Source of the DNA: Silurus meridionalis
Taxonomy: Eukaryota > Chordata > Actinopteri > Siluriformes > Siluridae
Reading direction: 5' to 3'
Length of the DNA stretch: 64,000 bases
NCBI RefSeq assembly: GCF_014805685.1
Contig: NC_060887.1
Location: 16,522,463-16,586,462, forward strand
In this document: piece by piece, positions 57,171 to 64,000 of the stretch
Layout: every line of letters begins with the position of its first letter
How positions within the stretch are numbered: position 1 is the first letter of the stretch
Made by a program: the position numbers and the translations under genes
Notes under the pieces: generated by a model
Seen by the model: only the letters and a program-made list of their open reading frames with translations
What the model was told of the DNA's origin: nothing
Database searches by the model: none

Positions 57171-58520
57171 CATATGCTGATATACAAATGCTGATATTTT
57201 AATAAGTCTCTCTTCACCTTCTACATTATCTCTTAGAGGGCTTAAAACATTCTCTAGTTCTAAGCAAAACTATAAAAACAGATTTCACAAGAAAATGTGT
57301 ACTATTAACAATCCAAATCCTCAAGGACCCTAAGACTCCAGCCAGCCTTTTTGTTCACTTTCTCTTGCTTCATTTTGATGTATGTTTTTGGACAACTCCA
57401 TTTCTTGGTCTGTCTTGCAGTGTTTTTTAAATCTGCTGTTCTATATAAAATTCTGCACTTTGATCTTACTGCATGTTGCTCCATTGTTCTGGAAAGCATC
57501 TAAGAGTGAGAACTGAGTAACTAATGCAGCATTGATGCCAGGACATTTCATCTGAAGTTAATCAATCATATAAACCTCTGCCCATATGTTAATTCATAAC
57601 AGAAGTGCTGAAGTTTATACATTTGATTAATGACTAGTGTATTCAGTTGTGATGTGAGAAAGATGCAGGACCACTGGCACAAAGTTCTCTTTTTAGCAAA
57701 CATTTTTCATGTTGAATGAGGTCTCCAATAGAAAAAATATGTCCTCTGAAGATATTATGTTTTTACAACAGCAGTTTTTTTTTCTTTTCAGAAGCAGGCT
57801 TAGGGTAAAAAAAGAAAATTGCTATTGGTTTAGTCCGGTTTAAACCAGGTAGTTTAAACACAGTGACCAGTATTATTAATAGACAAACTTCCAATCATTA
57901 GCACAAAAACTGCCTCATGCCACATGGACCACAGACAAATACATAACTGATAATAAAAACTGTTCATGGAGCATTTTGTGTGTTAAGCATTTACTTCCTT
58001 ATATTTTTAAATGATATAATAAATGGACAACACAGAAGTACAGAACATATTCCTGTAAGTTTCTAGCACCTCCCAAAAACATGCTAGTAGGTGTAATGTA
58101 TACTTTCATTTTTCCCGAAAGGGATTGAGTCAATAAATAAATAATAAAATAATAAATGAAGAAATAATATTTACTTAAGCCAGAAAAGTAAAACATTTCA
58201 GACAAACTCCTAGTTCTAATGAATCCGAATACTGTTGTAATGTTGCATTTTCTGTTATAACTTGCATACACACTGTCATTCAGTTTTCTAATGAATTTTT
58301 GTTGGTGCCAGGAATGAGGAAATAAATCACAGGAAAGCTCAACAACAACAGATAGTATAAAGAGCCATTCAAATGAGTTAGAAACATTCTTATCCCCAAT
58401 GATTCCCTGGTGACTCATGGTGAGATCTGAGAGTGCTTCCTCTCATTAAGAGATGTTCAAACATGCAAAAAAAAATCTGCTCATAATGACGATTAAGTAT
58501 GATAAGTATTGCTTATACAG
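56561..58520. other. AT-rich intergenic stretch
   Basis: A (CATA)n tract occupies about 57105-57166. On the - strand 57499-57305 is a 64-codon open frame (MLSRTMEQHAVRSKCRILYR and on, to TAA) preceded by an acceptor-like CACTCTTAG; I do not recognise it. Nothing else supported. Confidence 0.45.
57105..57166. repeat. (CATA)n microsatellite
   Basis: About 15 tetranucleotide units of CATA. Confidence 0.95.
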
Positions 58521-58784
58521 TTAACTTTCAGTGCTTTGGTTATCATATGATTCACAGTCGCAAAGTATTTCCACATCACAAAGTGGAGGTCTCTGCGTCA
58601 GTCCAAAGATAACATCTGCCCCAAGTAAAGCAAACTTGTGGTTTGTTGACATAAAAGCCACATAAATGGTGTGATTTTCCAGAACTCTCAATGGACTGCT
58701 GGAGAACTGTATTGAATACAAATTGTAAGCAAGCATGGCATGAGATGATTTAGCTGTTGCAAGGTGGGTGATCTGTTTCAACAA
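58521..58784 (-). other. exon-like open frame, unrecognised (possible terminal exon)
   Basis: On the - strand an acceptor-like CATTTTGTTGAAACAG precedes an open frame that runs about 84 codons to TAA at 58523-58521. It reads ITHLATAKSSHAMLAYNLYS, then VLENHTIYVAFMSTNHKFAL, then PPLCDVEILCDCESYDNQST. Codon composition and the mixed hydrophobic/polar pattern look like a folded domain rather than chance. It has three closely spaced cysteines near the C-terminus and one NHT glycosylation-type site. I cannot name a family and found no convincing upstream exon within the window. Confidence 0.35.
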
Positions 58785-58799
58785 AATGGAAATAGATGA

Positions 58800-63130
<4,331 letters not shown>

Positions 63131-63132
63131 TA

Positions 63133-64000
63133 CAGTGGGGCAAAAAAGTATTTAGTCAGCCACCAATTGTGCAAGTTCTCCCACTTAAAAAGATGAGAGG
63201 GGCCTGTAATTTTTATCATAGGTACACTTCAACTATGAGAGACAAAATTAGAAAAAAAATCCAGAAAATCACATTGATTTTTAAAGAATTTATTTGCAAA
63301 TTATGGTGGAAAATAAGTATTTGGTCACCTACAAAAAAACAAGATTTCTGGCTCTCACAGACCTGTAACTTCTTTTTTAAGAGGCTCCTCTGTCCTCCAC
63401 TGGTTACCTGTATTAATGGCACCTGTTTGAACTCGTTATCAGTATAAAAGACACCTGTCCACAACCTCAAACAGTCAGACTCCAAACTTCACTATGGCCA
63501 AGACCAAAGAGCTGTCAAAAGACACCAGAAACAAAATTGTAGACCTGCACCAGGCTGGGAAGACTGAATCTGCAATGGGTAAGCAGCTCAGTGTGAAGAA
63601 ATTAACTGTTGGAGCAATTATTAGAAAATGGAAGACATACAAGTCCACTGATAATCTCCTTCGTTCTGGGGCTCCACGCAAGCTCTCACCCTGTGGGGTT
63701 CAAAATAAACACATGAACACCACACTGTGGGACCTAGTGAATGACCTGCAGAGAGCTGGGACCAAAGTAACAAAGGCTACCATCAGTAACACACTATGCC
63801 GCCAGGGACTCAAATCCTGCAGTGCCAGACGTGTCCCCCTGCTTAAGCCAGTACATGTCCGGGCCCGTCTGAAGTTTGCTAGAGAGCATTTGGATGATCA
63901 AGAAGAGGATTGGGAGAATGTCATATGGTCAGATGAACCCAAAATAGAACTTCCTGGTAAAAACTCAACTTGTCGTGTTTGGAGGAGAAAGAATGCGGAG
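63133..64000 (+). mobile_element. Tc1-like DNA transposon, well preserved, cut by window edge
   Basis: A TA dinucleotide (63131-63132) is followed by the terminal inverted repeat start CAGTGGGGCAAAAAAGTATT TAGTCAGCC. An inner repeat-like TGGAAAATAAGTATTTGGTC lies at about 63307, and the transposase gene begins at 63494. The layout (TA target, about 200-bp long ends with repeated motifs) is that of fish Tc1-like elements of the Passport type. The right end lies outside the window. Confidence 0.9.
63494..64000 (+). CDS. Tc1-like transposase, N-terminal 169 residues (partial)
   Basis: The ATG opens [20 protein letters not shown], the usual Tc1-family start, and the frame stays open to the last base. 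Order of parts: paired-like helix-turn-helix DNA-binding region (about 1-110, including [20 protein letters not shown] and RRQ-type [13 protein letters not shown]), then [20 protein letters not shown], then the first catalytic block [15 protein letters not shown] with its Asp present. The residue after SDE is Pro where Thr is usual, and a Pro also replaces the usual Phe in ELFGKN, so activity may be lost even though the frame is intact. Cut-and-paste transposition is the family role. Confidence 0.92.
   Translation, partial: MAKTKELSKDTRNKIVDLHQAGKTESAMGKQLSVKKLTVGAIIRKWKTYKSTDNLLRSGAPRKLSPCGVQNKHMNTTLWDLVNDLQRAGTKVTKATISNTLCRQGLKSCSARRVPLLKPVHVRARLKFAREHLDDQEEDWENVIWSDEPKIELPGKNSTCRVWRRKNAE

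Overview
The window is vertebrate nuclear DNA, most likely from a teleost fish. It holds two large spliced genes with GT-AG introns and vertebrate-type proteins, embedded in AT-rich sequence with long dinucleotide repeats and typical fish mobile elements (Tc1-like transposons, an RTE-type LINE, a tRNA-Glu SINE, a DIRS retrotransposon). I cannot fix the species; the repeats would fit an otophysan fish such as a catfish, but that is a guess.

Gene 1 is MTBP (+ strand). I could trace 22 coding exons from 4593 to 26305, all with compatible phases and an open frame, giving 855 residues. Gene 2 is SNTB1, beta-1-syntrophin (- strand). Seven coding exons run from the ATG at 49736 to the stop at 29174, giving 514 residues. 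The two genes converge tail to tail, about 2.9 kb apart between stop codons. From general knowledge, human chromosome 8q24.12 has the same pair in the same orientation, so the block looks like conserved vertebrate synteny. The two proteins are not known to work together: MTBP acts with Treslin/TICRR in replication-origin firing and binds MDM2, while SNTB1 is a membrane-cortex adaptor of the dystrophin complex.

Layout: 1-4592, flank with a broken RTE LINE (about 878-2985), dispersed repeats and the MTBP upstream region. 4593-26305, MTBP, whose introns carry a second RTE fragment, two Tc1-like relics, a SINE with a perfect 19-bp target duplication, a GACTGAT-rich minisatellite and a 134-bp (TG)67 tract ending 18 bases before exon 8. 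26306-29173, convergent 3' ends. 29174-49736, SNTB1, with a near-perfect 40-bp inverted repeat in intron 5 and a pair of 80-bp direct repeats 1 kb apart in intron 1. 49737-52200, the SNTB1 CpG-rich 5' end and flank. 52215-56560, a decayed DIRS element lying inside a Tc1-like relic. 56561-63130, AT-rich DNA with one unrecognised exon-like open frame on the - strand (58521-58784). 63133-64000, the left part of a well-preserved Tc1-like transposon whose transposase frame is open to the window edge.

I did not find a clearly new multi-gene system. The observations most worth a second look are the UG-repeat/splice-site arrangement in MTBP, the long hairpin in SNTB1, the orphan exon near 58.6 kb, and the nested or paired mobile elements.
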